NCBI RefSeq assembly: GCF_019402665.1
Contig: NZ_VSST01000041.1
Span: 1-35,324, forward strand
Length of the DNA: 35,324 nucleotides
Source: Bradyrhizobium canariense
GTDB taxonomy: Bacteria > Pseudomonadota > Alphaproteobacteria > Rhizobiales > Xanthobacteraceae
Direction of reading: 5' to 3'
Shown: positions 21,260 to 30,031 of the stretch, one piece after another
How the letters are laid out: each line of letters begins with the position of its first letter
Numbering within the stretch: position 1 is the first letter of the stretch
The notes under the pieces: generated by a model
Database searches by the model: none
The model's input: only the letters and a program-made list of their open reading frames with translations
Told to the model about the DNA's origin: nothing
Position numbers and translations under genes: made by a program

Positions 21260-22996
21260 CTATTTCTGCTCCAACCGCCACGCGCCGTCCCAGCCCTCGT
21301 CCGGCGGATTGGCCTCGAACCGCGCAATACGGGCAAGCATTGCCCGCGACGGGCCGTCGCCGGGGACGGCTTCAAGTGCCGCGTTGAAGGCGGTACGGGC
21401 CTCGTCGAAGCGGCGGGCGCGATAGGCCGCGAGGCCTTCGGCGTAGTGCGAACGCAGACTCTCATGCGCGGCAGTCAGCGCGCCTGCCCGGCCCATCACC
21501 TCGAAAATCGTTTGCGGCACGCTTTGGCCGGCGACCGCAAGACGATCGACCTCGCGCAATTCGAGCTGTGAGCCGATCGCGTCCGCCGTCGCCTGCGAGA
21601 TCAGGATACGGGTGCCAAAGGTCTTGTTGACGGCTTCCAAGCGCGAGGCGAGGTTCACGGCATCCCCCATCACGGTGAAGCTCATCATCAGCTCGGAGCC
21701 GATGCTGCCGGTCAAAACCTCGCCGGTGGCGATGCCGATGCGCAGATCGCACGGCACCGGCATGGCGCGGATGCCGAGGAGATCCGGGAGCTGCTTCTGG
21801 AGCGCGGGCACCTGGTCGGCCATGTCGAGCGCGGCGAAGCAGGCAAGCTGAGCCTGCTCCTCCTCCTCGATGAAGGGCGGCCCCCAATAGGACATGATGG
21901 CATCGCCGATGTATTTGTCGATGATGCCGCGGTTGCTCCTGATCGGACCGGACATGACGGTGAAATAGTGGTTCATCACCCTGACGAGACCGCGCGGGGT
22001 CATGCCCTCGCTCATCGAGGTGAAGCCGCTCATATCGCAGAACATGATGGTCATGACCCGGCGCTGGCCCTCGATGGCGACCTCGGGCCGGTCGATCAGG
22101 CCCTGAACCACCTTGGGATCGATATAGCGGCCGAAAGTCTCGCGGATGCGCTCGTTCTGGCGCAACTGCTCGACCATGCGGTTGAAGGCGGCAGCGAGCT
22201 CTCCGATCTCGTCCTGGGTCGAGACGCTGATAGTCTTGTCGAAATGGCCTGCCTCGACCTCGCGGGTGCCGGCCAGCAGCAGCCGGACCGGTCGCGTGAT
22301 CCCGGTGGAGACCATGATCGCAAAGGCAAGTCCGACGATCGCCGCGAGGATGGTCACGATGCCCGAGACGATGATCGCCTGGCGCTGATGGCGGATGACC
22401 TGGGCGGTGCTCACGAACACCTGCGAGAGCATGTCGGCTCGGATCGCGTCGATCCGCTGGGTGAAGAGGTCGCGTAGCGCGTCCACATGGACGAGCACGT
22501 CGCGCGCGCCCGCAAAGTCCTTGTCATCGAGCAGCCGGAGCAGCTTGGCGTCCTCCTCGTCGAGTTCGCGGCGAAGCTCCTTGACTGCATTCTCGATGCG
22601 CGTCTCGATGCGGGCGAGTGCCGCGTTGTCCGACGGTGTGCTCTCATCGTTGATGATCGCGTTGATCAGCTTTCGCGCGGCTTCGGCCTCCTGCTCGACC
22701 TGGGCGTCCGTTTCCCTGAAGATCTTCAGCCGCGCCGCAAAGCCCTCCTCGTCCGGCGGCGTTTGCATTTTGGCGATCACCATGCGCCGCATCGCCAGCG
22801 CCCGCTCCAACGAACGCACATTGGACCGCGCCAGGTGGCCGTAAGCCGGAATATACCGGGCGGTCAGCTCATCCAGAAGATGGCCGACGCGGCTCGACAT
22901 CACCATCGACAGGATCGCGGTGACGACCATCAGGATGATGAGGCCGAGCGCAATCCCGACGATCTTGCGCCGGATCGACTGGTTGAAAATCGGCAT
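21260..22996 (-). CDS. HAMP-linked class III adenylate/guanylate cyclase
   Basis: Makes a cyclic nucleotide in response to a periplasmic signal. The ATG at 22994-22996 gives MPIFNQSIRRKIVGIALGL; a frame 93 codons longer reads through non-coding sequence. The 578-residue protein has a membrane helix (11-33), a mostly helical periplasmic domain (34-205), a second membrane helix (207-231), HAMP (232-285) and the catalytic domain (310-490). The metal ligands Asp321 (MFCDMSGFTSMSE) and Asp365 (IDKYIGDAIMSYWG), the base-selecting Lys361 and Thr441, and the transition-state pair Asn448/Arg452 (GDAVNLASRLE) are all present, so it should be active. Lys/Thr favours ATP over GTP. A short helical-repeat tail (LAAYRARRFDEARTAFNAAL) follows. 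Confidence 0.9.
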   Translation of the reverse strand: MPIFNQSIRRKIVGIALGLIILMVVTAILSMVMSSRVGHLLDELTARYIPAYGHLARSNVRSLERALAMRRMVIAKMQTPPDEEGFAARLKIFRETDAQVEQEAEAARKLINAIINDESTPSDNAALARIETRIENAVKELRRELDEEDAKLLRLLDDKDFAGARDVLVHVDALRDLFTQRIDAIRADMLSQVFVSTAQVIRHQRQAIIVSGIVTILAAIVGLAFAIMVSTGITRPVRLLLAGTREVEAGHFDKTISVSTQDEIGELAAAFNRMVEQLRQNERIRETFGRYIDPKVVQGLIDRPEVAIEGQRRVMTIMFCDMSGFTSMSEGMTPRGLVRVMNHYFTVMSGPIRSNRGIIDKYIGDAIMSYWGPPFIEEEEQAQLACFAALDMADQVPALQKQLPDLLGIRAMPVPCDLRIGIATGEVLTGSIGSELMMSFTVMGDAVNLASRLEAVNKTFGTRILISQATADAIGSQLELREVDRLAVAGQSVPQTIFEVMGRAGALTAAHESLRSHYAEGLAAYRARRFDEARTAFNAALEAVPGDGPSRAMLARIARFEANPPDEGWDGAWRLEQK

Positions 22997-23322
22997 GGGC
23001 GCGGGACAATGGGCTGAAGGGGAAAGGCCTTGGAACCCAATACAACGGATTTGCCGCCGGGAATACACGCAATTTGGCCGCTTGAGGCGTCCTGAACCGC
23101 CGCAACCGTCGAGCGAGCCCTGTTCGTTAATGAAGGTTAAAGAAAACCCGCTCGACCCTCCGTTGCACAAGTTCCCTCGCTCCATCCGTATTTCGCCGCA
23201 TTGTTGGAACAGCTTCAAGATGCGAAACGACGTCGTGTCACCATTCTTGACGCCGTTTTGATTCTCGAGCCGCATCTCGTCGCGGACTTTGGTTTGTACT
23301 GGTTTCGCAGGGGGACCACGGA
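22997..23322. other. Divergent promoter region, cyclase and transglycosylase
   Basis: 326 bp without a credible gene separate the divergent cyclase and transglycosylase genes. It must hold promoters for both. A TTGACG at 23247-23252 lies on the transglycosylase side without a good -10 partner, and a GGAAC at about 23206 lacks the CGTT needed for an EcfG promoter. I see no operator or strong dyad. Confidence 0.5.
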
Positions 23323-25509
23323 ATGAACCAGTGCCTACGCTCGCTCGCGTGTGTCGTTGCCGTGGCCGCTTTGGCCTTCATCCCTATCGAGCTGGCAGCG
23401 AAGAGCAGTCACAAATCGTCCGCGCCGAAGAAGACGCATGAGGCGAAAGCCGGCAAGCAGCGCCACGCCTCCGCCAGCAAGGCGCGGCACGGCAAACATG
23501 GCGAGGCCAAGCGCTCGAAGAAACAGGACGACGCGTCCTCGGACAAGCCGGCAGCCCCGCCGCTGACTGGCGATCTCGCCGCGCTGAAGGATGCCATCGA
23601 TCTCGCGCGGAAGGGCAAGACCGAGGACGCGAGCGCGGCGCGCGACCGCATTGCTGACCCGGCCGGACAAAAACTCGCCGACTGGTTCATGCTGCGCCAT
23701 TCCGAAAGCACGGCCAATTTCAAGCGCTACGCCGCCTTCCTTGCCGCCAATCCGGACTGGCCGAGCAGCGCGCTGCTCCGCCGCCGCGCCGAGGCTCGGC
23801 TGTGGCAGGAGAAGGCCGACGCGGCGACCGTGCACAAATTCACGATGGACCGGCCGACCAGCGCCAAGGGCAAGTTCGCACTCGCCCGCGTGCTGATGAC
23901 CGAGGGCGACAGCGACAGGGCCGAGCGTCTGGTGCGCAATGCCTGGCGCACGGACGAATTGTCCGAACGCAGCGAGGAAGATTCCTACGAAGCGTTTCGC
24001 GATCTCCTGACCACCGAGGATCATCGTGCCCGCTTCGACAAGCGCCTCGGCGCCAAGGACTACGCAGGTGCGCGGCGCGCAGCCAAGCGGCTCGGCAAGG
24101 ATGCGCTCGCGATCGTCAAGGCCTGCGCCGCCGTCACCGGCAAGGCCAGCAAGGCCAAGGATTACCTCGAGGACGTCTCGGCCGAGGCGCGCCGCGACCT
24201 CGGCTATGTGCTGTGCCGCGCGCAATGGCATCTCCAGAATGACCGCATCGACGACGCGGCCGAGGTGATCCTGGCCGCCGCGCCCGATACGATGGCGGCG
24301 CAAGATACCGACGCCTGGTGGCGCGAGCGCCGCCTGCTCGCGCGAAAGCTGCTCGACCAGGGCAAGTTCAAAACCGCCTACGACGTGGTGCGCTCGGCGG
24401 CCGTGCCCGCGATGGAAGTCTATCGCGTCGACTATCACTTCATGTGCGGGTGGATCGCGCTGCGCTATCTCGATGATCCCAAGGCGGCGATGACGCATTT
24501 CGCCGCGATCGACGAAGGCTCGGCCAACCCGATCGCGCTGTCGCGCGCGCATTATTGGCGCGGTCGCGCGGCGGAGGCGATGAACGCAACCGCCGATGCG
24601 CGCCTGAGCTATCAGGCGGCGGCGCGCTATCCGACCGCCTATTACGGCCAGCTCGCCCGCGCCAGGCTCGGCCTCGACCGCATCGAACTGCGCGCGCCCT
24701 CGCCCGTGCTGGCAGCAGTCGACACGCCGCCCGCGGACGAGCGCGTGCGCGCCGCCGACATGCTCTACGGCGTCGGTGAGCGCGACATGGTGTTTTACTA
24801 CGCCGAGGATTTCGCCAAGGAGAGCACCGACGTGGCGGCGCTCGAAGCCCTCGGCGAGCTCGCCGGCCGGCGCAACGATGCGCGCGTGATGCTGGAGGTC
24901 GGCAAGTCGGCGCTGGCGCGCGGGCTCGCACTCGATCACTACGCCTTCCCGACTATCGGCATCCCTGAACATAAGCAGGTCGCGCCTGCGATCGAGACCA
25001 GCGTGATCTATTCGGTGGCACGCACCGAAAGCTCGTTCGACCAGCGCGACAAATCGGCCGCCAACGCAGTCGGGCTGATGCAGGTGACGCCGGAAGCGGG
25101 CCGCGACACCGCAAAGCGCTTCGGCCTGACCTATGACTGGGACAAGATGGTCTCCGATCCCGTCTACAACACGCAGATGGGCGCGGCCGAGCTCAGCGCG
25201 CTGATGTCGGAATATCGCGGCAACCAGATCATGACCTTCGCCGGCTACAATGCCGGCCGGGGCCGCGTGCGCGAATGGGTGCAGGCGCGCGGCGACCCCA
25301 GGGATCCCAAGGTCGATCCGGTCGACTGGGTCGAGCGCATCCCGCTGTCGGAGACGCGCAACTACGTCCAGCGCGTGATCGAGAACGTGCTGGTCTATCG
25401 TGCGAGGTTTGAGGCCAGCAGCGTCGTCGCGGCGAAGTCCGAGCAGCGCGTTACGACGCCGAACGTGGGCGCGATGCCGACGGCATCGGCCGCAGCCGCC
25501 GCGCCCTAG
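23323..25509 (+). CDS. Soluble lytic murein transglycosylase
   Basis: Cleaves the MurNAc-GlcNAc bond of peptidoglycan to leave 1,6-anhydro ends, probably in the periplasm, and so makes substrate later handled by NagZ. The 728-residue protein starts with a signal peptide (MNQCLRSLACVVAVAALAFI, cleavage near residue 26) and a Lys/His/Ala-rich low-complexity stretch (30-75). A long helical superhelix, as in Slt70, follows (85-540). The C-terminal SLT domain has catalytic Glu569 in SVARTESSFDQ, then NAVGLMQVTPEAG and ITFAGYNAGRGRV-type motifs (seen as MTFAGYNAGRGRV). The final 30 residues are Ala-rich and probably disordered. The antisense strand is open for 1.6 kb, but that is a codon-bias shadow. 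Confidence 0.94.
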   Translation: MNQCLRSLACVVAVAALAFIPIELAAKSSHKSSAPKKTHEAKAGKQRHASASKARHGKHGEAKRSKKQDDASSDKPAAPPLTGDLAALKDAIDLARKGKTEDASAARDRIADPAGQKLADWFMLRHSESTANFKRYAAFLAANPDWPSSALLRRRAEARLWQEKADAATVHKFTMDRPTSAKGKFALARVLMTEGDSDRAERLVRNAWRTDELSERSEEDSYEAFRDLLTTEDHRARFDKRLGAKDYAGARRAAKRLGKDALAIVKACAAVTGKASKAKDYLEDVSAEARRDLGYVLCRAQWHLQNDRIDDAAEVILAAAPDTMAAQDTDAWWRERRLLARKLLDQGKFKTAYDVVRSAAVPAMEVYRVDYHFMCGWIALRYLDDPKAAMTHFAAIDEGSANPIALSRAHYWRGRAAEAMNATADARLSYQAAARYPTAYYGQLARARLGLDRIELRAPSPVLAAVDTPPADERVRAADMLYGVGERDMVFYYAEDFAKESTDVAALEALGELAGRRNDARVMLEVGKSALARGLALDHYAFPTIGIPEHKQVAPAIETSVIYSVARTESSFDQRDKSAANAVGLMQVTPEAGRDTAKRFGLTYDWDKMVSDPVYNTQMGAAELSALMSEYRGNQIMTFAGYNAGRGRVREWVQARGDPRDPKVDPVDWVERIPLSETRNYVQRVIENVLVYRARFEASSVVAAKSEQRVTTPNVGAMPTASAAAAAP

Positions 25510-25544
25510 CTTCGCGACGCCGGGGCTGGACGCGGCGTGAAGCT
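25508..25544 (+). terminator. Interrupted hairpin after the transglycosylase gene
   Basis: AGCTTC (25508-25513) pairs with GAAGCT (25539-25544), and inside it ACGCC (25517-25521) pairs with GGCGT (25534-25538); three unpaired bases lie on one side. It begins in the stop codon and lies before the convergent small Cys4 gene. No U tract follows, so it is a possible rather than proven terminator. Confidence 0.45.
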
Positions 25545-25600
25545 GGATGCAGTGACTGCGACCGACCTCTCTGCGCGGGTCCGCATCGTTCGGCGAGCCG

Positions 25601-25900
25601 TCACCTCCTTCCGTGGTCAGAGGGTTCGTACGCGCGCAGAAATGCTTCCGTCAGCGAGCGCGAGAGCGCACCCGTCTGCAGTATCCAGTTCCAGCTCGAC
25701 ACCGTGATCGCTTCGAGCGAACTGCGGTAAGGCCAGAGCATTTCCACCGTCGTCTGCTGATATCGACGGTAGCAATCATAGTCGCAGTACCGCCGCTCAG
25801 CGGGCACATGGCGGACGTAACTCGCGCCCAGCGGCTGCGCGCACGCGCTGCAGGTACCGCCGTGGCGAGGCCCTTCCTGATTGACGAGCATGAATCTCAT
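25601..25900 (-). CDS. Small Cys4 zinc-finger-like protein, third of three
   Basis: 99 residues from the ATG at 25900, with a GAGGGC stretch upstream. Four cysteines, 17 and 20 (GGTCSACAQPLG) and 39 and 43 (RYCDYDCYRRY), give Cx2C-x18-Cx3C, a probable zinc site. The opening MRFMLVN and the ASYVRH...YC-Y-CY core match the neighbouring 62-residue gene (MRFILVN, GGYLRD, YCGYECY), so the two are paralogues. This copy has a unique 50-residue C-terminal extension with several Trp and Leu (MLWPYRSSLEAITVSSWNWI), perhaps a contact surface. It is the last gene of the minus-strand trio and is convergent with the transglycosylase gene. Function unknown. Confidence 0.75.
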   Translation of the reverse strand: MRFMLVNQEGPRHGGTCSACAQPLGASYVRHVPAERRYCDYDCYRRYQQTTVEMLWPYRSSLEAITVSSWNWILQTGALSRSLTEAFLRAYEPSDHGRR

Positions 25901-25957
25901 CGCGATGCCCTCTCACCCGGACGGCAAATCCACCGCCCGTTTCGCTCTCCTATCCGC

Positions 25958-26146
25958 TCAAGACGCCGCTCGTGTGCGTCCCTCGATCAGCGGCGCAGCT
26001 TCGCCATGAAGCGCGTAACACTCGTAGCCGCAGTAGGGCAGCAGCGTCTTCGCATCGCGCAGATAGCCGCCGCTGATCTCCTCGCAGCACCACAGGCAGA
26101 ACGTTTTGCGGAAAGGGGTCCTGCCGTTCACCAATATGAACCTCAT
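25958..26146 (-). CDS. Small Cys4 zinc-finger-like protein, second of three
   Basis: 62 residues from the ATG at 26144-26146, backed by a strong GGAGGT ribosome site 6 bases upstream; a longer frame above it is rejected. Cysteines 17, 20, 39 and 43 (FCLWCCEEI and YCGYECYALHG) have exactly the same positions as in the downstream 99-residue paralogue, with an additional Cys21. It ends in the polar tail PLIEGRTRAAS. The gaps to its neighbours are 57 and 56 bp, so the three genes probably share a transcript. Treble-clef or zinc-ribbon folds of this size usually bind partners or nucleic acid. Function unknown. Confidence 0.75.
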   Translation of the reverse strand: MRFILVNGRTPFRKTFCLWCCEEISGGYLRDAKTLLPYCGYECYALHGEAAPLIEGRTRAAS

Positions 26147-26202
26147 GTGGCACCTCCGAGCGCAAAGCAGTAGACCGTGTCGACGGATCCGGTGACTGGT
26201 GC

Positions 26203-26391
26203 TTACGCCGCCTGAGACCGAAACAGCCATCGGCGATCGCGTTCGCGGCGCGCCCTGAAGCGATCGAGACATTTCCGGGAGCAAAGCGGCGCTCGCCAGG
26301 AATAATACCGGATCAGGCCGAACTTCCCGCTGCAGACGGCGCAGCTTTTTGCCGCGGAAGGGCGCTCGGAGTGTTCGGGCTTATCGCACAT
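26203..26391 (-). CDS. Small Cys4 zinc-finger-like protein, first of three
   Basis: 62 residues from the ATG at 26389-26391 with a GGAGGAGA site just upstream; 34 further codons above it are not used. Cysteines 17, 20, 37 and 41 (SCAVCSGKFG and LCSRKCLDRF) give Cx2C-x16-Cx3C, two residues tighter than its two neighbours but with the first knuckle at the same position. The C-terminal 20 residues are very basic (RFRARRERDRRWLF), which would suit nucleic-acid binding. It is the promoter-proximal gene of the trio and is divergent from the PAS kinase gene across a 484-bp gap. Function unknown. Confidence 0.72.
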   Translation of the reverse strand: MCDKPEHSERPSAAKSCAVCSGKFGLIRYYSWRAPLCSRKCLDRFRARRERDRRWLFRSQAA

Positions 26392-26875
26392 GATCTCTCC
26401 TCCTGGCCTCTGATGGGCGCCTCTGACGGTCGAGGATCCCCACGGGCGCTGATGCACAATCATCACGTTCGTCAACGAAATGCGGTTTCTCAATCGTGAC
26501 CAGCCAGATCATCGGCAAGTCGGACGCCGGCGGAGGCGAAGCTCGCCTCTTGAGCGCACGACGCCGCGCTACTCGACGGTTCGTGCTTCGCGATCGACTT
26601 CACTGGATTGCCGGTGAGACTAGTCCGCATGCGACGGGCCTCTCAATTGTACGGAGGTAAATGCAGCGTATGACTAGGGTTGCGCGACCTATACATAGGT
26701 TTGTCCGGTAATTTTCCGGAGTTTCGTCTACCCGCAACGAGACGGCGCAACGGCGGCAAGCTGCACGGAGCCCGCGAATTCTCGACTCGGAATCCTGCTT
26801 TGGTCGGAGGGAATTGCCCCTCCTGTCGCAAAGTGCTCTACTCGCCCTGCCCCCAAGCGGGCCGGGACGCCTGCG
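26392..26875. other. Gap between Cys4 genes and PAS kinase; dyads present
   Basis: 484 bp with no convincing gene. A 54-codon GTG frame near 26498 lacks a ribosome site. On the minus strand a TTGACG at about 26470 could serve the Cys4 genes, but no good -10 box follows. Two dyads near 26687-26720 (listed separately) lie on the kinase side. A GGAGGTAA at about 26653 stands before a short frame of no recognisable character. Confidence 0.5.
26687..26720 (+). promoter_or_regulatory. Twin dyads upstream of the PAS kinase operon
   Basis: ACCTAT-AC-ATAGGT (26687-26700) is a perfect 14-bp dyad typical of a dimeric regulator site. Three bases later TCCGG-TAATTTT-CCGGA (26704-26720) forms a second dyad with an AT-rich centre. 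They lie 156 bp or more before the kinase ATG. A FixJ-type protein from the same cluster could be the ligand, but that is a guess. Confidence 0.4.
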
Positions 26876-29311
26876 ATGATGCCTGGCCAGATCGCAAAAT
26901 TAGGGAATTCGGCCGCGCAATTCCTGCTCGGCGGCCTTGCGGCGCTTCGATCTCTCGGCAATGCAGCGAAAGACGGACCTGCGGCTGGAGAGGGCCGGCG
27001 GCAGGACAATGCCGACCTGCGCGACGCCGTGAAGCAATGGCGACAAGTGTTCGAGCACAATCCGGTCATGTATTTCATGGTCGATCCGGCCGGAACGGTG
27101 CTCAACGTGAATACATTTGGCGCCGCGCAACTGGGCTACAGCGTGGCCGAACTGACCGGCCAATCTGTGCTGAACGTCTTTTTCGAAGAGGACCGCGATT
27201 TCGTTCGTCGCTGTGTCGGGCTGTGCCTGGAAACCGTGGACCAGTCGCACACCTGGGAGATTCGCAAGATCCGGAAGGACGGCTCGGTTCTCTGGGTCCG
27301 TGAGAACGCCAAGGCCATGCGGCGCGGCGACGGCACGCCGATCGTGCTGGTCGCCTGCGAAAACATCACCCAGCGCAAGGAGGCGGAGGATGCGCTGCGC
27401 CAGAGCGAGGCCTACCTTGCCCAAGCGCAGGAGTTGAGCCGCACCGGCAGCTTCGGTCTGAGCCTGGCAACCCGCGAGGCCGTCTGGTCCAGGGAGACCT
27501 TTCGCATCTTCCAACGTGACCCGCAGGTCAAACCGACGCTCGATTTTGTTTTCCAGCGCATCCATCCGGAAGATCGCAATGCGGTCAGCAAGACCCTTGA
27601 TCGAGCCTTCCGTGACGTCGGCGATTTCGACCATGAATATCGTCTGCTGATGCCCGATGGATCCATCAAATATCTCCATTCCGTGGCACGCGCGGTGAGA
27701 CATGGATCCGGCCACATCGAGTTTGTCGGAGCGGTCACTGACGTCACTACGGCAAAGGAAACCGAACAGCGACTGCGTCGCAGCGAAGCCTATCTAACCG
27801 AAGCCCAGCGCCTCAGCCATACGAGCAGCTGGGCCTGGGACGTGCGCCGTCAGGAATTCGCTTACCGATCGGCCGAATTCTATCGCCTGTTCGGATTTAA
27901 CCCGGACCAGATTGATCTGTCGGCGCAGGCCTTCCAACAACGGATCCTCGCCGAAGACTTTAAGCGGATCGTCGATGTGGAACGTCAGGCAATCCGGCAA
28001 AAGCAGCCTTTCGAAGTTGATTTTCGGATTGTGCGTCCGGACGGTTCGGTACGACACGTCCATACGGAGGGGCATCCCGTCGTCGGCGGGGACGGCGATG
28101 TGACGGAGATCATCGGCACCCACGTCGATGTCACCGAGCAGTTTGCCGCAAGACAAGCGCTGCAAAACGCCTTTGACGAGCTCAAGCTGTCCGAGCAGCG
28201 ATTTCGCGACTATGCCGAAACCGCCTCGGACTGGTTTTGGGAGAGCGGGCCGGACCACCGTATCACACGGATTTCGGAACATGCCGACACGGCCGGTCCC
28301 GTGCCCACGGGCGTGATCGGCCTCGCTCGTTGGGACATTCCGCCCGATGCCGAGCTCGAGCCCGAGAAGTGGGAGCGGCATCGCGCGACACTCGATGCCC
28401 ACCTTCCGTTTCGCGACCTGGTCTACCGAAGCAAGGATCGCAACGGATCTCCGATCTACGTGCGCACCAGCGGCAAGCCCTTGCACGACGCGAACGGCAA
28501 CTTTCTCGGCTATCGTGGCGTCAGCAGCGACGTGACGGCGGCGATCCGCGCCGAGCAGGCCGAAGAAGCACTGCGCAAGGCGCAAGCCGAGCTTGCTCAC
28601 GTCACGCGTGTCACGATGCTCGGCGAACTCACGGCCTCGATCGCCCATGAGATCAATCAGCCTTTGGCCGCCGTGATCTCCAATGCGGATGCCTGCATCG
28701 GATGGCTCGACCGCGAACCGGCCGACCTGAATGCCGCGCGCCGTTCCGTGGAATGGATCGTCGAGGACGCCAATCGCGCCAGCGAGGTGATCCGCCGGAT
28801 CAGAGCGCTTGCGAAGAAGACCGAGATCGAGATGGCTCCGGTCGACATGAACCAGCTCGTCAGGGAGACGGTGGCGCTCGTCCGCCGCGAGCTTGCCACC
28901 CATGCCGTGTCGGTGCGAATGGAGCTGGCGTCCGCTCTGCCCAGAGTCTGCGGCGACCGGATCCAACTGCAGCAGGTGCTGATCAACCTGGTCATGAACG
29001 GGATTGAAGCCATGCACGCCAATGTGGAACGCCCGCGCGAACTTGCGATCCGCTCCAGCCAGGTGAGCGAGCACGGCGAAGGCCGCATGCTCCTGATCGT
29101 GACAGACAGCGGGGTCGGCCTCGGCAACGGCGCGACGGAGCGCATCTTCACACCTTTCTTCACGACAAAGCCGAGCGGCCTGGGGATGGGACTGTCGATC
29201 TGCCGATCGATCATCGAGGCTCATGCGGGCCGGCTCTCGGCCTTCCCCAATGACGGAAGCGGAGCAACATTCCAGATTGCCCTGCCCTTGCCGATCGAGG
29301 ACACGTCGTGA
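26876..29311 (+). CDS. Cytoplasmic four-PAS sensor histidine kinase
   Basis: 811 residues with no clear membrane helix. Four PAS domains come in order at about 54-165, 180-292, 303-420 and 440-553, each ending in a PAC-like strand (for example GAVTDVTTAKE and GVSSDVTAAIR). The second and third begin with the same SEAYL--AQ-LS motif, which suggests internal duplication. The HisKA helix carries His591 in LTASIAHEINQPLAAV, the FixL/TodS-like type. The HATPase domain has the N box (INLVMNGIEAM), DSGVGLGNG and GLGMGLSICRS. No heme-binding His of FixL type could be confirmed, so the ligand is unknown. Its stop overlaps the start of the FixJ-type gene, its probable partner. ATG 26876 has only a weak ribosome site; the second ATG follows at once. 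Confidence 0.92.
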   Translation: MMPGQIAKLGNSAAQFLLGGLAALRSLGNAAKDGPAAGEGRRQDNADLRDAVKQWRQVFEHNPVMYFMVDPAGTVLNVNTFGAAQLGYSVAELTGQSVLNVFFEEDRDFVRRCVGLCLETVDQSHTWEIRKIRKDGSVLWVRENAKAMRRGDGTPIVLVACENITQRKEAEDALRQSEAYLAQAQELSRTGSFGLSLATREAVWSRETFRIFQRDPQVKPTLDFVFQRIHPEDRNAVSKTLDRAFRDVGDFDHEYRLLMPDGSIKYLHSVARAVRHGSGHIEFVGAVTDVTTAKETEQRLRRSEAYLTEAQRLSHTSSWAWDVRRQEFAYRSAEFYRLFGFNPDQIDLSAQAFQQRILAEDFKRIVDVERQAIRQKQPFEVDFRIVRPDGSVRHVHTEGHPVVGGDGDVTEIIGTHVDVTEQFAARQALQNAFDELKLSEQRFRDYAETASDWFWESGPDHRITRISEHADTAGPVPTGVIGLARWDIPPDAELEPEKWERHRATLDAHLPFRDLVYRSKDRNGSPIYVRTSGKPLHDANGNFLGYRGVSSDVTAAIRAEQAEEALRKAQAELAHVTRVTMLGELTASIAHEINQPLAAVISNADACIGWLDREPADLNAARRSVEWIVEDANRASEVIRRIRALAKKTEIEMAPVDMNQLVRETVALVRRELATHAVSVRMELASALPRVCGDRIQLQQVLINLVMNGIEAMHANVERPRELAIRSSQVSEHGEGRMLLIVTDSGVGLGNGATERIFTPFFTTKPSGLGMGLSICRSIIEAHAGRLSAFPNDGSGATFQIALPLPIEDTS

Positions 29312-29979
29312 CCGACATTCCCAAGGCGGCGACGGTGCAGACGAGCTCCGACGATCCGATCGTCTTGATCGTCGACGACGATCCATCGATGCGCCGTGCG
29401 CTCACCAACCTCTTTCAATCCGTCGGCCTCAAGGTCCAGGCTTTCGGCTCCGCGGCGGAGATCATGGAAGCCAAGCCACCGGCGGTCCCCAGCTGCCTTG
29501 TGCTCGACATCCGCCTGCCGGGCTCAAGCGGCTTTGACCTGCAGTCGGACCTCGCGAAGGCGAACATTCACACGCCCATTATCTTCATCACCGGTCATGG
29601 TGATATTCCGATGACCGTCAGGGCCATGAAAAGCGGCGCCATCGATTTTCTGACCAAGCCGGTGCGCGACCAGGACATGCTGGATGCGGTTCGGGCCGCG
29701 ATCGAACGGGATCGCAAGCGACGCAATGCCGAGGAGTCGGTCGCGGGAGTGCGGTCCCGCTTCGAGGGTTTGAGCGCGCGCCAGCGCGACATCCTCACTC
29801 TGGTGGCATCCGGCCTGATGAACAAGCAGGTCGCGGCCGAGCTTGGATTGGCCGAGATTACCGTCAAGATCTATCGTGGGCAGATCATGCGGAAAATGGG
29901 CGCCAAGTCGTTGGCCGATCTCGTCAGAATGGTGGAGGCGCTCGGAATCTCACGCCCGGGCGGAAAGGTGCAAACCTAA
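29308..29979 (+). CDS. FixJ/NarL-type response regulator
   Basis: 223 residues. GTG start at 29308-29310 overlaps the kinase TGA, so the pair is translationally coupled. The receiver domain (18-135) has the acidic pair in LIVDDDPSM, the phospho-acceptor Asp67 (LVLDIRLPGSSG) and Lys117 (DFLTKPV). A LuxR-type HTH (155-212) follows, LSARQRDILTLVASGLMNKQ with VKIYRGQIMRKM as recognition region. This is the FixJ/NodW/StyR layout. It should bind DNA as a dimer once phosphorylated by the neighbouring kinase. Targets cannot be read, although the dyads upstream of the kinase gene are natural candidates. Confidence 0.94.
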   Translation: MTDIPKAATVQTSSDDPIVLIVDDDPSMRRALTNLFQSVGLKVQAFGSAAEIMEAKPPAVPSCLVLDIRLPGSSGFDLQSDLAKANIHTPIIFITGHGDIPMTVRAMKSGAIDFLTKPVRDQDMLDAVRAAIERDRKRRNAEESVAGVRSRFEGLSARQRDILTLVASGLMNKQVAAELGLAEITVKIYRGQIMRKMGAKSLADLVRMVEALGISRPGGKVQT

Positions 29980-30031
29980 GTATGCTTTTCAAGCTCGCTC
30001 CAAGGGCTCACTTTCGCCAAGTGCGGCACCG

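Noticed and set aside
23206..23235. EcfG general-stress promoter (GGAAC...CGTT)
   Set aside because: GGAAC is present but no CGTT at 16-17 bp.
23335..24972. Long open frame (545 codons) antisense to the transglycosylase gene
   Set aside because: It mirrors the coding strand in high-GC, codon-biased DNA, has no domain, ribosome site or sensible composition, and the sense gene is clear.
26498..26662. 54-codon GTG frame upstream of the PAS kinase
   Set aside because: No ribosome site, no domain and an Arg-rich random composition.
27794..29386. Long antisense frame over the PAS kinase
   Set aside because: Same codon-bias shadow; Arg/His-rich with no recognisable motif.
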